Source of the DNA: Caulobacterales bacterium
GTDB lineage: Bacteria > Pseudomonadota > Alphaproteobacteria > Caulobacterales > Aquidulcibacteraceae
Assembly (NCBI GenBank): GCA_017303355.1
Contig: JAFLCU010000011.1
Coordinates: 1-64,000 of the forward strand
Length of the DNA stretch: 64,000 nucleotides
Direction of reading: 5' to 3'
This document shows, piece by piece, positions 16,939 through 25,732 of the stretch (its first letter is position 1; every line of letters starts with the position of its first letter). The position numbers and the translations under genes were made by a program. The notes below the pieces were generated by a model, which did not search any database, was not told the DNA's origin, and saw only the letters and a program-made list of their open reading frames with translations.

Positions 16939-18489
16939 ATGACGCCTTTACGCGCCGCCTTCGACCGCGCGAGCCTCGCGTTCGCTGCTTTGCTGATCGT
17001 GATGACGGCCGTGCGCATTTACGCGCTGTTCCTCAATCCGATCGGGCTGGGCGTCGACGAAGCGCAATATTGGGCGTGGGCGCAGACGTTCGACTGGGGC
17101 TATTACACCAAGCCGCCGATGATCGCCTGGGTGATCGGCGCGACGACGGCCGTGTTCGGCGACGCGGAATGGGCCGTGCGGCTTGGCGCACCGCTGGCCC
17201 ACGCGGTAGCGGCGACGGCGATCTATCTGCTGGGACGATCGACCTACGGGGCTTGGCCTGGATTCTGGGCAGCACTCGGCTGGCTGATGCTGCCGGGCGT
17301 GTTCTTCTCATCTAGCCTGATTTCGACGGACGCGGTGCTGCTGCCGCTCTGGAGCATCGCATTGTTCGCGTCATGGCGGCTGATGAACACGCGCGCGATG
17401 GTCTGGGCCGTCGTGATCGGCGTGTTCTTGGGGCTCGGCGTGCTGGCGAAATACGCGATGCTCTATTTCGTCGTCTGCACCGCGCTCGCCGCGTGGTGGC
17501 TGGAGCCGATGCGCCAGGCGCTGGCGCAAGGCCGTGGCGTTGTCGCCGGGCTTGTGGCCGCCGCGATCGTGACGCCGAATCTGGTGTGGAACGCGCAAAA
17601 CGGTTTCGCCACCGTGCGCCACACCGGCTCGAACGCCAGCCTCAATCTGGACGACATGTTCCACCTGGACGAGCTGTTCGAGTTCATTGGCGGCCAAGCA
17701 GGCATCTTTGGGCCGGTGTTGTTCTTCGCGGTGCTGTGGCTGGTGTGGCGCGCGTTGCGACGTGGCGAGACGCTGCCGCAACAGGACAAATTCCTGTTCG
17801 CGTACATGCTGCCGCCGTTCGTGTTCATTTCGCTGATCGCGTTCGTTTCGCGCGCCAACGCGAATTGGGCGGCGGTCGCCTATCCTGCGATCATTGTTTG
17901 GCTGTCGGGTGTGCTCTTTGCCGGCCGCGCCGGACGGCGGGTGCTGCTTGGCGCGACGGCGGTCAATATCGTCATGGGTTTGGCGGTGGCGTACGTGATG
18001 ATCCATGAGCCGGCGATGGCGATGAACATCAAGAACGTGCGCAACGCCACCGGCTGGTCGGAAACCGCACAGCAAATCGCCGCGCGCGCGCGCGCGCAAC
18101 CGGGCGAGGCGCCGTTCACCGCCGTGATGGTGGACGATCGCGATCTCTATTTTGAGCTGAATTATTATTGGCGCGATCTGCGCCGCGCGGGCGAGCCGCT
18201 GCCGCCGCTGCGCATGTGGCTACTCTTGGGCGAAGCGCACAATTCGGCCGAGCAACGCGACCCGATGCGCGTCGAAGAGGGCGCGCGTGTTCTCGTCGTG
18301 CACCAGAGGCGCGATTATCTGCCGTTCGTGGCGGGCGATTTCACCGCGTTCCGTACGGTCGAACATGTGAGCGTGCCGCTGAGCGCCGATGTTACTCGTG
18401 AGCTTGAGATGTCGGTTGGCGAAGGCTTCGCGCCGGCTGCGCGCGACGAAGCGTTCATGGAACGCCTGCATCGCCGCCGCGAACAATAA
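16939..18489 (+). CDS. Glycosyltransferase family 39-like membrane protein
   Basis: A 516-aa polytopic protein with about ten membrane spans. The motif GVDEAQYWAWAQ at residues 37-48, in the first periplasmic loop after the first span, has the acidic pair typical of GT39/PMT and ArnT-like enzymes, which use polyprenyl-phosphate sugars in the inner membrane. A soluble C-terminal domain follows the membrane part. The acceptor could be lipid A, lipoprotein or a wall polymer; nothing nearby decides. Its stop is separated from the stop of the convergent edd gene by only 1 bp. Confidence 0.85.
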   Translation: MTPLRAAFDRASLAFAALLIVMTAVRIYALFLNPIGLGVDEAQYWAWAQTFDWGYYTKPPMIAWVIGATTAVFGDAEWAVRLGAPLAHAVAATAIYLLGRSTYGAWPGFWAALGWLMLPGVFFSSSLISTDAVLLPLWSIALFASWRLMNTRAMVWAVVIGVFLGLGVLAKYAMLYFVVCTALAAWWLEPMRQALAQGRGVVAGLVAAAIVTPNLVWNAQNGFATVRHTGSNASLNLDDMFHLDELFEFIGGQAGIFGPVLFFAVLWLVWRALRRGETLPQQDKFLFAYMLPPFVFISLIAFVSRANANWAAVAYPAIIVWLSGVLFAGRAGRRVLLGATAVNIVMGLAVAYVMIHEPAMAMNIKNVRNATGWSETAQQIAARARAQPGEAPFTAVMVDDRDLYFELNYYWRDLRRAGEPLPPLRMWLLLGEAHNSAEQRDPMRVEEGARVLVVHQRRDYLPFVAGDFTAFRTVEHVSVPLSADVTRELEMSVGEGFAPAARDEAFMERLHRRREQ

Positions 18490-18490
18490 G

Positions 18491-20320
18491 TCAGAGCGGA
18501 TCGTAGTCCGGAAACGCCGAGCCACCGCGCTCGGCCGAGCAGGCGTTGTGGCGGAAGAGCGCGAAGAGCTCACGCCCCATACCGCGCGCATGGCCGGCGA
18601 GATCAAGCTGCGACGGCGCACGTTCGCGCCAATCCGCCGGCGCCAGCACATCAAGCACGCCTGCATCGCCATCGACACGGATCACATCGCCATCGCGAAC
18701 CTTCGCAATCGACCCGCCCTCCGCCGCTTCCGGCGTGACGTGAATGGCGGACAACACCTTGCCGCTCGCGCCGGACAAGCGCCCGTCGGTGACAAGCGCC
18801 ACCTTGAAGCCGCGATCCTGCAACGCGCCGATCAGCGGCATCAATTTGTGCAGCTCCGGCATGCCATTGGCGCGCGGTCCCTGCCCGCGCACCACCAGAA
18901 CGCAATCGCGATCGAGATCGCCGCGCTTGAACGCCGCCTGCACGTCAGCCTGTGAATCGAACACAAGCGCCGGCGCTTCAACCACGCGCTTGTCTTCCGC
19001 AACAGCGGAGACTTTCACGCACGCGCGGCCCAATCCGCCGCTGATCAGGCGCAGGCCGCCATCGGCAGAGAACGGCGTTTTCACGCCGCGCAACACGCTC
19101 TCGTCACCGCTCACCGCCGGCGCATCGCGCCAGCTTAGCGTTTCACCCGCCAGGAACGGCTCCTGCGCATAAGCCGCCAAGCTCTCGCCACCGATCGTCA
19201 CGATGTCCTCGTGCAGCAAGCCGGCATCGAGCAATTCGCGCATCAAAAACGCCATGCCGCCCGCGTGGTGGAAATGGTTCACGTCGGCGGCGCCGTTCGG
19301 ATAGATACGTGCGAGCAGCGGGGTGACGTGCGAGAGTGCTGCGAAATCATCCCAATTGATCTCGATGCCAGCCGCCAAGGCGATCGCCGGCAGATGGATG
19401 AAATGATTGGTCGAACCGCCCGTCGCCATCAGGCCGATCATCGCGTTGACGATCGCCTTCTCGTCCACGACGCGGCCGACCGGGCGATAATCATCACCGA
19501 GTCCCGTGATCGCCGCCGCGCGCTTGGTCGCGGCGACCGTAAGCGCATCGCGCAACGGCGTGTTCGGCGGCACGAACGCAGCGCTGGGCATATGCAGGCC
19601 CATCATCTCCATCATCATCTGATTGGAGTTGGCCGTGCCGTAGAATGTACATGTGCCGGGCGCGTGATAGCTCTCCGCTTCGGCTTGTAGCAATTCCTCG
19701 CGGCCGATTTTGCCTTCGGCGAAGAGCTGACGCCGCGCGGCTTTTTCCTTGTTCGGCAAGCCGGATGGCATTGGCCCGGACGGCACGAGAATCGCCGGCA
19801 ACCAAGGAAACCGCAGCGCGCCGATCAGCAGGCCCGGCACGATCTTGTCGCAAATCCCCAGCAGCAATGCCGCATCGAACGTCGCGTGCGAGAGCGACAC
19901 CGCGGTGCTCAGCGCAATCGCATCGCGCGAGAACAGCGAAAGCTCCATGCCCTCGAAGCCTTGCGTGACGCCATCGCACATCGCCGGCACGCCGCCCGCG
20001 ACTTGCGCCACCGCGCCCGCTTCGCGCGCGGCTTTGCGGATCACCTCAGGAAAGCGCTCGTAGGGCGCATGCGCCGAGAGCATGTCGTTATACGCCGTCA
20101 CGATGCCGATCGACGGCCATTTGCCGCCGAGCAGCTGGATTTTATCCTGCACCGCGCAGCCGGCGGACGTATGCGCCTGATTGGCGTCCGCCAATTTCAC
20201 GCGCGCCGGTTTGGTCGGGTCGTACGCATCAATCAGATCAAGATAACGCCGCCGCCGCTTCGCGCTCCGCTGCGCGATGCGTTCGGTGACAGAAGCGATT
20301 GTGGAATTGATATTGGCCAT
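18491..20320 (-). CDS. edd: Phosphogluconate dehydratase
   Basis: A 609-aa enzyme of the IlvD/Edd family, converting 6-phosphogluconate to 2-keto-3-deoxy-6-phosphogluconate in the Entner-Doudoroff pathway. Family features include [17 protein letters not shown], the Fe-S cysteines in [10 protein letters not shown] and [13 protein letters not shown], and [12 protein letters not shown] near the C-terminus. Length and start ([15 protein letters not shown]) are normal. It lies after zwf on the same strand, separated by a repeat of about 140 bp. No pgl or glk gene is present, unlike the Caulobacter zwf-pgl-edd-glk operon. Confidence 0.97.
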   Translation of the reverse strand: MANINSTIASVTERIAQRSAKRRRRYLDLIDAYDPTKPARVKLADANQAHTSAGCAVQDKIQLLGGKWPSIGIVTAYNDMLSAHAPYERFPEVIRKAAREAGAVAQVAGGVPAMCDGVTQGFEGMELSLFSRDAIALSTAVSLSHATFDAALLLGICDKIVPGLLIGALRFPWLPAILVPSGPMPSGLPNKEKAARRQLFAEGKIGREELLQAEAESYHAPGTCTFYGTANSNQMMMEMMGLHMPSAAFVPPNTPLRDALTVAATKRAAAITGLGDDYRPVGRVVDEKAIVNAMIGLMATGGSTNHFIHLPAIALAAGIEINWDDFAALSHVTPLLARIYPNGAADVNHFHHAGGMAFLMRELLDAGLLHEDIVTIGGESLAAYAQEPFLAGETLSWRDAPAVSGDESVLRGVKTPFSADGGLRLISGGLGRACVKVSAVAEDKRVVEAPALVFDSQADVQAAFKRGDLDRDCVLVVRGQGPRANGMPELHKLMPLIGALQDRGFKVALVTDGRLSGASGKVLSAIHVTPEAAEGGSIAKVRDGDVIRVDGDAGVLDVLAPADWRERAPSQLDLAGHARGMGRELFALFRHNACSAERGGSAFPDYDPL

Positions 20321-20335
20321 GAGTACGACCTAACT

Positions 20336-20474
20336 CTCCCTCCCCTTGAGGGGAGGGGGTTGGGGGGCGGGGTGAAACGCGACGTTGGAAAGCGAGCGCA
20401 TTCGAAAAAAAATCCTGTTGGCGGCGGAGCATCACCCCACCCCCTGCCCCCTCCCCTCGCGGGGAGGGGAACGA
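20336..20474. repeat. Inverted pair of CCCCTCCCC-type repeats
   Basis: The left arm reads CTCCCTCCCCTTGAGGGGAG and continues GGGGTTGGGGGGCGGGGTGA. The right arm is its near mirror image: TCACCCCACCCCCTGCCCCC and then TCCCCTCGCGGGGAGGGG. They are separated by about 55 bp containing a run of eight A. The element lies between zwf and edd, so their transcript carries a large fold-back structure. A related single arm lies inside the helicase gene at 46532. Confidence 0.8.
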
Positions 20475-20476
20475 AA

Positions 20477-21943
20477 CTAATCCGGATCCCACCAGGCGCG
20501 GCCGTCGCGATCCATCAGCAGCGCCGATTGCGTCGGGCCGTTGGAGCCGGCGGCGTAGGGATAGGGCTCGGCGCCGTTCGCGTCCCACGCGGCCAACAAT
20601 TCATCGGCCCAAACCCAGGCCGCATCCACCTCGTCGCGGCGCATGAAGAGCGCGAGATTGCCGCGCACCACATCCATCAGCAGCCGCTCATACGCATCGG
20701 GATAACGCACGCCGAAAGCATCCTCGAAGGTGAGATCAAGCGGCGCCGCCTTGATGCGCAAACCGCCCGGCCCCGGCTCCTTCATGTTGAGCCACAAGCG
20801 CACGCCTTCATCCGGCTGGATGCGCAGCACGAGCCTATTCGGCACGCCGGCATTGGCGCCGAAAATCGGCACCGGCGTATCCTTGAATTGCACGACGATC
20901 TCGGAGCGCCGCGCGCTCATGCGTTTTCCGGTGCGCAGATAGAAAGGCACGCCAGCCCAGCGCCAATTGTCCACCTCCGCCTTGATCGCCACGAATGTCT
21001 CGGTACGCGAGGGCTTGCCGACCTCATCCGCGTAGGCTGGCGCCGGCTTTCCATCGACGAGCCCCGCGCGATATTGTCCGCGCACGGTTTTGCCTGCGGC
21101 ATCCATCGGGCCTATGCGGCGCAATGCCGAGAGCACTTTCAGCTTCTCGGTGCGGATCGCATCCGCATCCATCGAGTTCGGCGATTCCAGCGCCACCAAG
21201 CACAAAAGCTGCAGCAAATGGTTCTGCACCATGTCGCGCAGCGCGCCGGACTTATCGTAATACTCCGCGCGGCCCTCGACGCCGAGTTCCTCCGCGACTG
21301 TGATCTGCACGTGATCGATGTATTCGCGCGACCATACCGGCTCGACCATCATGTTGGCGAAGCGCAGCACGAGCAGATTCTGCACCGTCTCCTTGCCGAG
21401 ATAATGGTCGATGCGGAACGTGCGCTGCTCATCAAACACACGGCCCACGCCGTCATTGATCGCACGCGACGAGGCGAGGTCGCGGCCGATCGGCTTTTCC
21501 AGCACGATGCGCGAATTCGGCGTCGACAGGCCCGCTTCCTGCAGCCGCTCCGCGATCGTCACGAACAACGACGGCGCGGTCGAGAGATAGAAGATGCGGA
21601 CATTGCCATTGCCATTCGCCAGCAAATCCTTCAGCGCCGCCCATTGCTCCGCCGGCGTACTGGCGTCGACGCGCGCATACTCAACGTGGCGCACGAATTC
21701 TTCGCACTTGGCCTCATCCACGCATGCGCCTGGTGAGAACTTGCCCCGGCTCTCGCGCACCATTGCGCGGAAGCTCTCGGTATCGAGATCCGAGCGCGCC
21801 ACGCCGATGATCCGCGATTGCGCCGGGATCTGCCCGTCCAAATACCGGTGCAGCAGCGAGGGAAACAATTTTCGCAGCGACAGATCGCCCGTGGCGCCAA
21901 AGACAACCAGGTCAAACGGGGGGACGGGGATAAACTCGGCCAT
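20477..21943 (-). CDS. zwf: Glucose-6-phosphate 1-dehydrogenase
   Basis: A 488-aa NADP-dependent enzyme for the first step of the Entner-Doudoroff and oxidative pentose phosphate routes. It has the coenzyme motif VVFGATGDLSLRKLFPSL near residues 12-30, the substrate-binding RIDHYLGKE and the central EPVWSREYIDHVQI. Full length, with the start at 21943. It is divergent from a LacI-family regulator gene across a 123-bp region that contains a long palindrome, so it may be under that regulator. edd follows on the same strand. Confidence 0.97.
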   Translation of the reverse strand: MAEFIPVPPFDLVVFGATGDLSLRKLFPSLLHRYLDGQIPAQSRIIGVARSDLDTESFRAMVRESRGKFSPGACVDEAKCEEFVRHVEYARVDASTPAEQWAALKDLLANGNGNVRIFYLSTAPSLFVTIAERLQEAGLSTPNSRIVLEKPIGRDLASSRAINDGVGRVFDEQRTFRIDHYLGKETVQNLLVLRFANMMVEPVWSREYIDHVQITVAEELGVEGRAEYYDKSGALRDMVQNHLLQLLCLVALESPNSMDADAIRTEKLKVLSALRRIGPMDAAGKTVRGQYRAGLVDGKPAPAYADEVGKPSRTETFVAIKAEVDNWRWAGVPFYLRTGKRMSARRSEIVVQFKDTPVPIFGANAGVPNRLVLRIQPDEGVRLWLNMKEPGPGGLRIKAAPLDLTFEDAFGVRYPDAYERLLMDVVRGNLALFMRRDEVDAAWVWADELLAAWDANGAEPYPYAAGSNGPTQSALLMDRDGRAWWDPD

Positions 21944-22003
21944 GCGCTCTTCAAACTAGTGTTCGCGCGCCGGCGCAAACAGGGCGCCAACGCATTGTCT
22001 GTA

Positions 22004-22027
22004 TGTCATTGTCCCGCGACAATTACA
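22004..22027. promoter_or_regulatory. Palindromic operator candidate between zwf and the LacI-family gene
   Basis: TGTCATTGTC-CCGC-GACAATTACA. The inner arms ATTGTC/GACAAT are perfect and the outer TGT/ACA also match. It lies 40 bp before the regulator start and 61 bp before the zwf start. Autoregulation by the LacI-family protein and co-control of zwf are inferred from position only. Confidence 0.5.
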
Positions 22028-22066
22028 TTGCCAATCCGCGCCGGCGGCGCCTATCTTCCCGCCACA

Positions 22067-23140
22067 ATGGCTGATGACGATAAAACGCCGCCGCGGCGCG
22101 GTCTGGGCGGCGAAAAAAAGCCCACGATCAACGATGTCGCGCGCCTCGCTGGCGTCTCGAAGAAGACGGTTTCGCGCGTCATCAACCAATCGCCGTTCGT
22201 CAAGGAAGAGACGCGCGAGAATATCAACCGCATCATCACCGAGATCGGTTTCTCGCCCGATCCGCAAGCGCGCGGCCTCGCCTTCCGCCGCTCGTTCCTG
22301 ATCGGCCTCGTCTATGACAACCCGAACCCGCAATATGTCGTGAACATGCAGCTTGGCATGCTCGATGCGATGCGCGGCTCTGGCTACGAGTTGGTCGTGC
22401 ATCCGTGCAATCGCGGAAATCCTACGTTTCTCGCGGATTTTCGCCGTTTTATCGAGCGCCAGAAACTCTCGGGCGTGGTGCTGACGCCCTCCGTCTCGGA
22501 AGACGATCGCGTCAAAGTCATCCTCGATGAGGTCGGCTGCGCCTATATCCGCATCGCTTCCGTGCCGGTGGACGAGCCCCAGCACATCATCGTCTCGAAC
22601 GACCGCCAGGGCGGCCGCGCCGCCGCGCGTCACCTAGCCGAACTCGGCCACACCCGTATCGGCTTTATCTCGGGCCCGCCGAGCTTTCGCTCCTCGCACG
22701 AGCGCCATGGCGGCTTTGTCGAGGAGTTGAAGGATCGCGGCCTGAAGCTCGAGGACGGCTACATCATCCAGGGCGCCTACACGTTCGAGACTGGCCTTTC
22801 CTGCGGCGCCGAATTGCTGAAGCGCGAGCCCCGGCCCACCGCCATCTTCGCCGCCAATGACGAAATGGCCGCCGGCGTGCTCCACGCCATCCGCCGCGCC
22901 GGGCTGACCTGCCCGAACGACGTCTCGGTGGTGGGTTTCGACGACTTCCAAATCGCCTCCTCCGTCTGGCCGCCGCTGACCACGGTGCGCACGCCGACCC
23001 GCGAAATCGGACGCATGGCCGCCGAAAAGCTGATCGGCTTCTCCGAGGCCGACGAGGAAGAGCCGCCGCCCCGCGAAGCCGCCCCGGTTACCTCGCCCGC
23101 CCTGGTCGTCCGCGACTCCACCGGACCCGCGCCGCGCTGA
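22067..23140 (+). CDS. LacI-family transcriptional regulator
   Basis: A 357-aa repressor-type protein. The helix-turn-helix is at about residues 20-45 (TINDVARLAGVSKKTVSRVINQSPFV), followed by the hinge and a periplasmic-binding-protein-like sensor domain ending in SVVGFDDFQIASSVWPPLTTV. The ATG at 22067 starts MADDDKTPPRRG; the longer open frame upstream crosses the promoter region. It precedes the uronate operon in the same orientation by 130 bp. The inducer is therefore probably a sugar acid or phosphorylated intermediate of that pathway. The C-terminus has an acidic-plus-proline extension beyond the family core. Confidence 0.93.
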   Translation: MADDDKTPPRRGLGGEKKPTINDVARLAGVSKKTVSRVINQSPFVKEETRENINRIITEIGFSPDPQARGLAFRRSFLIGLVYDNPNPQYVVNMQLGMLDAMRGSGYELVVHPCNRGNPTFLADFRRFIERQKLSGVVLTPSVSEDDRVKVILDEVGCAYIRIASVPVDEPQHIIVSNDRQGGRAAARHLAELGHTRIGFISGPPSFRSSHERHGGFVEELKDRGLKLEDGYIIQGAYTFETGLSCGAELLKREPRPTAIFAANDEMAAGVLHAIRRAGLTCPNDVSVVGFDDFQIASSVWPPLTTVRTPTREIGRMAAEKLIGFSEADEEEPPPREAAPVTSPALVVRDSTGPAPR

Positions 23141-23173
23141 GGCTGGGCCTTAGAAGCCGCTTGAATTGCATTC

Positions 23174-23188
23174 TGACACCGGTTACCA
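23174..23188. promoter_or_regulatory. LacI-type operator candidate upstream of the uronate operon
   Basis: TGACACCGGTTACCA has the central CG and ACCGGT core common to many LacI-family operators, though its outer arms are imperfect. It lies 83 bp before the first gene of the operon and 34 bp after the regulator gene, a sensible place for substrate-responsive repression. Confidence 0.4.
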
Positions 23189-23270
23189 AAAGATCAAATT
23201 CCCAGCCCTTGGTCTGCCCGTACGCCGACCAAGCACGCCCTGACGCTCAACGCCAAACAGGATCATTCCC

Positions 23271-23912
23271 ATGAAAATCGCGCTCATCATCGAGAACAGC
23301 CAAGCCGCCAAGAGCAGCATCGTGCATGACGCGTTGAAATCGGTCGCCGAGCCGCTTAGCCACCAGGTGCACCACTACGGAATGTATGCGGCCGAGGACA
23401 AAGCCTCGCTCACCTACGTGATGAACGGCTTGCTCGCGGGCATCCTGCTCAATTCGAAAGCGGCGGATTTTGTCGTCACTGGTTGCGGCACGGGCATGGG
23501 CTCGATGCTCGCGTGCAATGCCATGCCCGGCGTGTTCTGCGGCCTCATCGCTGACCCGACCGACGCGTTCCTGTTCGGCCAGATCAATGACGGCAACGCG
23601 ATCGCCATGCCTTACGCCAAGGGCTTCGGCTGGGCCGCCGAACTCAATCTGCAAGATTGCTATCGCAAGCTCTTCGACGGCGAGCGCGGCCTCGGCTATC
23701 CGAAAGAGCGCGCGCAGATCATGGCGAAGAACCGCGGCATCCTGAAAGAGCTGAAGGCCGCCTCGTGCCACGACATGCTGACGGTGCTGAAATCGGTCGA
23801 CCAAGAATTGCTGAAGAGCGCCGTCGCCGGTGAGCGCTTTGAAGAACTCTTCTTCGCCAACGCGCAAGACAGTGCGATCGCGGATTACGTCCGCCGCGTG
23901 CGCGCGTCGTAA
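23271..23912 (+). CDS. RpiB/LacAB-family isomerase, probable DhuI-like uronate isomerase
   Basis: A 213-aa protein of the RpiB/LacA/LacB fold, recognisable by the phosphate/substrate loop GCGTGMGSMLACNAMPG (around residues 71-87) and the HND-like QINDGNAIAMP. A true ribose-5-phosphate isomerase is about 150 aa; this one has a longer C-terminal helical part. It heads an operon with kduD, kdgK and kdgA and occupies the slot of KduI. In streptococci an RpiB-fold enzyme, DhuI, isomerises 4-deoxy-L-threo-5-hexosulose uronate. The same role is inferred here. Substrate has not been shown. Confidence 0.75.
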   Translation: MKIALIIENSQAAKSSIVHDALKSVAEPLSHQVHHYGMYAAEDKASLTYVMNGLLAGILLNSKAADFVVTGCGTGMGSMLACNAMPGVFCGLIADPTDAFLFGQINDGNAIAMPYAKGFGWAAELNLQDCYRKLFDGERGLGYPKERAQIMAKNRGILKELKAASCHDMLTVLKSVDQELLKSAVAGERFEELFFANAQDSAIADYVRRVRAS

Positions 23913-23957
23913 GACCCGCGAAACCGCACCGAATAAGAAGAAAAGTCCGAGGGAGCC

Positions 23958-24716
23958 ATGAGCGCCAATCTGTTTAGCCTCGCCGGCAAAACCGCGATCG
24001 TCACCGGCGGCAATGTCGGCTTGGGCCAAGCCATCGCGCTCGCGTTAGCGGAAGCTGGCGCCGATATCGTCTCGACCAGCCGTCGCCCTGCCGACGAAAC
24101 CGGCGCGCAAGTGAAAGCGCTCGGCCGACGCTTCCTCTCGATCGAAGCCGATCTCACCACGACTGCGCCAATCACCAGTATCGTTGAGCGCACAATCGCG
24201 GAGTTCGGCAAAGTCGACATCCTCGTGAACAATGCCGGCATCATCCGCCGAAACGATTCCGTCGATTTCACCGAGGACGATTGGGACGCGGTGATCGACA
24301 CCAATCTCAAATCCGCGTTCTTCCTGGCCCAAGGCGTTGGCCGTCACATGATCGGCCAAGGCCACGGCAAGATCATCAACATCGCCTCGATGCTCTCCTT
24401 CCAAGGCGGCATCCGCGTGCCCTCGTACACGGCGAGCAAAAGCGGCCTCGCCGGCATCACCAAATTGCTCGCCTGCGAATGGGCCGGCAAAGGCGTGAAC
24501 GTGAACGCGATCGCGCCCGGCTATATGAGCACGGACAACACCGAGGCGCTGCGCGCCGATCCCAAGCGCAACGCGCAAATCCTCGACCGCATCCCGGCCG
24601 GCCGCTGGGGTGAATCGAGCGACATGGGCGGCGCGGCCGTGTTCCTGGCCAGCGCCGCGTCAGATTACGTGCACGGCGCCATCATCCCGGTGGACGGGGG
24701 CTGGCTCGCACGCTGA
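23958..24716 (+). CDS. kduD: 2-deoxy-D-gluconate 3-dehydrogenase / KduD-type SDR
   Basis: A 252-aa short-chain dehydrogenase starting MSANLFSLAGKTAIVTGGNV. The cofactor loop TGGNVGLG is at 16-23, NNAG at 91-94, and the catalytic Ser144, Tyr157 and Lys161 (YTASK) are in place. The C-terminal IIPVDGGWLAR is the KduD ending. It should reduce the diketo-uronate made by the upstream isomerase to 2-keto-3-deoxygluconate. The gap to the isomerase gene is 45 bp, with a GAGGGAG ribosome-binding site. Confidence 0.92.
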   Translation: MSANLFSLAGKTAIVTGGNVGLGQAIALALAEAGADIVSTSRRPADETGAQVKALGRRFLSIEADLTTTAPITSIVERTIAEFGKVDILVNNAGIIRRNDSVDFTEDDWDAVIDTNLKSAFFLAQGVGRHMIGQGHGKIINIASMLSFQGGIRVPSYTASKSGLAGITKLLACEWAGKGVNVNAIAPGYMSTDNTEALRADPKRNAQILDRIPAGRWGESSDMGGAAVFLASAASDYVHGAIIPVDGGWLAR

Positions 24717-24736
24717 GCCGGCATTAAGAGGATCAC

Positions 24737-25732
24737 GTGACTCGCTTCGTTTGTTTCGGCGAATTGCTTATTCGCCTGTCGCCGCCTGGCCGCGAATTGC
24801 TGCTGCAAACGCCGCAGCTCTCGACGCATTATGGCGGCGCAGAAGCCAATGTCGCGATTTCACTCGCACGCCTTGGCCACGACGCGCGCATGGTCAGCGT
24901 CGTGCCGGACAATGCGCTCGCACAAGGCGCGCTTGGCGAACTCCGCCGCTACGGCGTCGACACAAGCGCCGTGCAAAACGGCGCAGGCCGTATGGGCCTT
25001 TATTTTATGACCGCCGGCGCCGGCCAGCGCCCGTCCGATGTGCTCTATGACCGCGCGCAATCCGCCTTCGCGCTCGCCGCGCCTGATGCGATCGATTGGA
25101 AGACCGCACTCGGCGGCGCGGATTGGCTGCACGTTTCCGGCGTTACGCCCGCCGTCAGCGCCAACGCCGCCGAAGCTGCGCTCCGCGCCGTTAAAGCCGC
25201 GCGTTCGTATGGCGTGAAGGTTTCATTCGACGCCAATTTCCGCGCCAAGCTTTGGGAAGTCCGCGGCGACGATCCGCGCCCGACTTTGAATGCGCTCTTC
25301 GCCGAAGCCGATCTCATGTTCGCCAATGCGCGCGACATCACGCTCGTCACTGGCGACAAGTGTAGCAGCGACGAAGAAGCCGCCAAGGTCGCCTTCGCGC
25401 GCTATCCGAACCTGCAACGCATCGCCGCCACCGAGCGCAAGATCGTCAGCTCCGATCACCACGAACTCCGCGGCTTGATGTTCACGCGCTCCGGCGCCAC
25501 GCGCACCGTGAACAACGCGATCACCGGCATCGTCGATCGCATCGGCGGCGGCGACGCGTTTGCGGCTGGCCTGCTGCACGGCCTCGCCAACGGCGCCGAC
25601 GATCAGAGCATGCTCGATTTCGCCGTGGCGGCCGCCTGCCTCAAGCACACCATTCCAGGCGATTTCAATCTCGCCAGCGAAGCCGACGTGCTCTTCCATC
25701 TCTCCGCCTCGGGATCGGATGTGCGCCGATGA
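24737..25732 (+). CDS. kdgK: 2-keto-3-deoxygluconate kinase (PfkB family)
   Basis: A 331-aa PfkB-type sugar kinase that makes KDPG from KDG and ATP. Family signs are FGELLIRLSPPG near the N-terminus, YGGAEANVAISLARLG (about residues 33-48), and the C-terminal nucleotide/catalytic motif RIGGGDAFAAGLLHGL. It begins with GTG at 24737, preceded by AAGAGGA. Its TGA overlaps the start of kdgA (ATGA), so the kinase and the aldolase are translationally coupled. Confidence 0.93.
   Translation: MTRFVCFGELLIRLSPPGRELLLQTPQLSTHYGGAEANVAISLARLGHDARMVSVVPDNALAQGALGELRRYGVDTSAVQNGAGRMGLYFMTAGAGQRPSDVLYDRAQSAFALAAPDAIDWKTALGGADWLHVSGVTPAVSANAAEAALRAVKAARSYGVKVSFDANFRAKLWEVRGDDPRPTLNALFAEADLMFANARDITLVTGDKCSSDEEAAKVAFARYPNLQRIAATERKIVSSDHHELRGLMFTRSGATRTVNNAITGIVDRIGGGDAFAAGLLHGLANGADDQSMLDFAVAAACLKHTIPGDFNLASEADVLFHLSASGSDVRR

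Noticed and set aside
16939..18099. Minus-strand open frames opposite the glycosyltransferase gene
   Set aside because: Arg/His/Gln-rich antisense products; the plus-strand membrane protein is convincing.
19886..21736. 616-codon plus-strand open frame opposite edd and zwf
   Set aside because: It runs antisense across two clear enzyme genes, is Arg/His-rich and has no family resemblance; long antisense frames are expected at this G+C content.
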